The position numbers and the translations under genes are program-made. From Aquiflexum gelatinilyticum (GTDB lineage: Bacteria; Bacteroidota; Bacteroidia; Cytophagales; Cyclobacteriaceae): 64,000 nt of DNA. The stretch covers positions 62,001 to 126,000 of the forward strand of contig NZ_JANSUY010000004.1 in the NCBI RefSeq assembly GCF_024741135.1, given 5' to 3'. The notes under the pieces are model-generated. The model saw nothing but the letters and a program-made list of their open reading frames with translations, was not told where the DNA came from and ran no database searches. Every line of letters starts with the position of its first letter. Position 1 is the first letter of the stretch. Shown here piece after piece: positions 62,394-64,000 of this stretch.

Positions 62394-64000
62394 ATGTTTG
62401 GTACCCATCTCAAGTTCTTTGTCCGAGTTTTTTTGAAAGACAAGTTTTTCTCCCTGCTCAATATCCTAGGCCTGGCCATGGGAATCGCTGTCAGCATCAT
62501 CTTGCTGCTGATCCTCCAGCATGACCTGTCTTATGACCAGCACTTTGCCAATCATGAGCGGATCTACCGGCTCGGAGGTCACCTCAAAGCCACCGGGATT
62601 GATATCAGGGGAGCAAGGTCAGCAAGAGAGTTAGGAGGAATTATCAAGGACGAATTCCCGGAAGTGGAAGCCGTGACAAGTGCCAATACCTGGGACCATA
62701 CTTTGATCAAGTATGAGAAAAATGGTGCAGAGGTATCTTTTTATGAGGAAGATGTCGTGCGTACAGATTCTGCTTACTTTAAGGTATTCCAGCACGATTT
62801 TATAGCAGGGGATCCGGCAACTGCATTGCAAGATCTAAATTCTGTCGTCATATCAGCCTCGGCGGCGGCAAGGTATTTCGGTTCGGAAGATCCCTTGGAC
62901 AAAACACTTTTGATAGACGGAGAAAGCTGGAAAGTCACTGCGGTCATTGAGGACTTACCAAACAACACCCATATGCGTTTTGACTTCCTGCTTTCGGGAT
63001 TGCTCAAAAGTAGGGAATGGGTAATCGATCAGGGTCAGGTGAAGTCCGAGGCATTTTGGAATCCTGATGTCTTCACTTATTTCCTAATGACTAAAAATTA
63101 TGATCCTCAGCGCTTCTATGACAAGTTTCCCCAGATTTTTGACAAGTTTTTCAAGTCCTTTGGCGATCAGGTGGGCGGACAGTATGAGGCCATCCTGCAG
63201 CCTTTGGCAAGCATCCATTTTGATTCTACCCTGATTGACGATGAGCCCACGGGGAATATGGCTTACCTCTATGCTTTCTCTGCGATCGGGATATTCATTA
63301 TCCTTTTGGCCTGTATCAATTACATGAACCTGTCTACTGCCAAGTCTGTCAATCGCGCTTCTGAAATCGCCATGAAAAAAACGCTTGGGAGTGACAAAAA
63401 ATCATTGGTGTTGTCATTTTTGGGAGAATCGGTTTTTCTTTCTTTGGTATCCCTTGTTCTTGCAATAGTATTGGTCTTCCTGATATTGAATTTCTCTTCC
63501 TTCAACAGCCTGATCCAGAAAAACCTCGTGGTCGACTTTTGGAACAACAAAACATTGCTCTTTGGATCAGTGGGAGTTGCTGTTATGATCGGGATTGTTT
63601 CGGGACTTTATCCGGCATTTTACCTGCCGAGCATCCCTACATTAGCTGCACTGAAAGGCTCCTTCAAAAACCAAAAGTCAAGTCTGAGACTGAGGAAAGT
63701 GCTGACTACCGCACAGTTTGCCATATCGATATTTGTGGTCGTCTGCACTTTCTTTATGCGGGATCAGATTTCCTTTGTCAGAAACAAAGACCTTGGTTTC
63801 AACAAAGAAAATATCCTGATTCTCCCTATACAGGACACTTTGGTTCAAAACAGGATTGAGCCCATCAAAAACGAACTGCTCCAAAACCCAAAAATCACCA
63901 ATGCCACCACCTCTTATGCCGTCCTTGGAATGGGTACAGGTGGACCGGTGATGCATGCCGAAAGTCCTGAAGGGATGGTGCAGCAACGCTTCAATATGAT
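62394..64000 (+). CDS. FtsX/MacB-type ABC transporter permease, N-terminal part
   Basis: Open frame of 535 codons from ATG 62394 to the window edge; the gene is truncated by the boundary. A first membrane helix (FSLLNILGLAMGIAVSIILLL) is followed by the MacB periplasmic domain start HDLSYDQHFANHERIYRL. Next comes a large periplasmic part and the FtsX-type helices (YAFSAIGIFIILLACINYMN). The duplicated FtsX arrangement of Bacteroidota permeases is likely. Substrate unknown; no ATPase gene in view. Confidence 0.9.
   Translation, partial: MFGTHLKFFVRVFLKDKFFSLLNILGLAMGIAVSIILLLILQHDLSYDQHFANHERIYRLGGHLKATGIDIRGARSARELGGIIKDEFPEVEAVTSANTWDHTLIKYEKNGAEVSFYEEDVVRTDSAYFKVFQHDFIAGDPATALQDLNSVVISASAAARYFGSEDPLDKTLLIDGESWKVTAVIEDLPNNTHMRFDFLLSGLLKSREWVIDQGQVKSEAFWNPDVFTYFLMTKNYDPQRFYDKFPQIFDKFFKSFGDQVGGQYEAILQPLASIHFDSTLIDDEPTGNMAYLYAFSAIGIFIILLACINYMNLSTAKSVNRASEIAMKKTLGSDKKSLVLSFLGESVFLSLVSLVLAIVLVFLILNFSSFNSLIQKNLVVDFWNNKTLLFGSVGVAVMIGIVSGLYPAFYLPSIPTLAALKGSFKNQKSSLRLRKVLTTAQFAISIFVVVCTFFMRDQISFVRNKDLGFNKENILILPIQDTLVQNRIEPIKNELLQNPKITNATTSYAVLGMGTGGPVMHAESPEGMVQQRFNM

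Noticed and set aside
1-64000. tRNA, rRNA, known riboswitch or phage elements
   Set aside because: None recognised by eye; no T-arm-like GGTTCGAATCC, SAM-type or cobalamin-type motif could be supported, though a covariance search was not possible here.

Overview
The window is a stretch of chromosome from a Bacteroidota bacterium, most likely Cytophagales, family Cyclobacteriaceae. The pointers are a SusC/SusD pair, a C-terminal type IX secretion (T9SS) sorting domain, many lipoproteins, an FG-GAP/ASPIC-UnbV protein beside SusCD, several TAnnTTTG-type promoter elements and an mraZ-rsmH start of the division cluster. No rRNA, tRNA, CRISPR array, phage or intact insertion sequence was found.

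Layout. 1-769 (minus): start of the division/cell-wall cluster (rsmH fragment, mraZ) with a three-box MraZ operator. 1130-8499: a TlpA-like lipoprotein, a polyprenyl diphosphate synthase, an acyltransferase overlapping gpsA (phospholipid entry), an APC permease and a small beta-barrel protein. 8517-21013: a polysaccharide-utilisation locus with an FG-GAP/ASPIC lipoprotein, a LacI-family regulator, an AT-rich control region carrying four copies of one motif, SusC, SusD and a GH20/GH67-like enzyme. Linked sugar genes follow (PQQ-type sugar dehydrogenase, sugar phosphate isomerase/epimerase). 24004-30620: an AT-rich orphan gene, a dipeptidase, an esterase-like lipoprotein, acyl-ACP desaturase, pirin and a DUF2520 protein. 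30717-36707 (minus): a cytochrome c maturation cluster (formyltransferase-like, ccmB, ccmC, ccmD, ccmE, ccmF) whose CcmE has a CxxxY haem-binding motif. 36913-38796: htpG. 38797-42350: hairpin-rich repeats around a Cys-rich secreted peptide and two beta-propeller lipoproteins. 42459-52034 (minus): a 2486-residue T9SS subtilase, a 51-residue protein and a TPR/HTH regulator. 52266-59823: Rrf2 regulator, DUF2061, and the assimilatory sulfate reduction and sirohaem genes (cysH, cysD, cysN, sulfite reductase with a C-terminal HEPN-like domain, SUMT, CysG N-domain). 60002-64000: a class C beta-lactamase-like hydrolase, a GNAT acetyltransferase and the start of an FtsX/MacB-type ABC permease behind a possible sigma-54 promoter.

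How genes work together. The sulfate block is a complete set from sulfate activation to sulfide plus the dedicated sirohaem branch, with a likely Rrf2 control point in front. The SusCD block is a LacI-controlled glycan uptake system. The ccm block is the membrane half of System I haem delivery; ccmA, ccmG and ccmH are not in view.

Most unusual points: the CxxxY CcmE, the HEPN-like extension of sulfite reductase, the LacI motif cluster, the peptide/propeller locus separated by three copies of one terminator repeat, and several families of degenerate short repeats confined to spacers.
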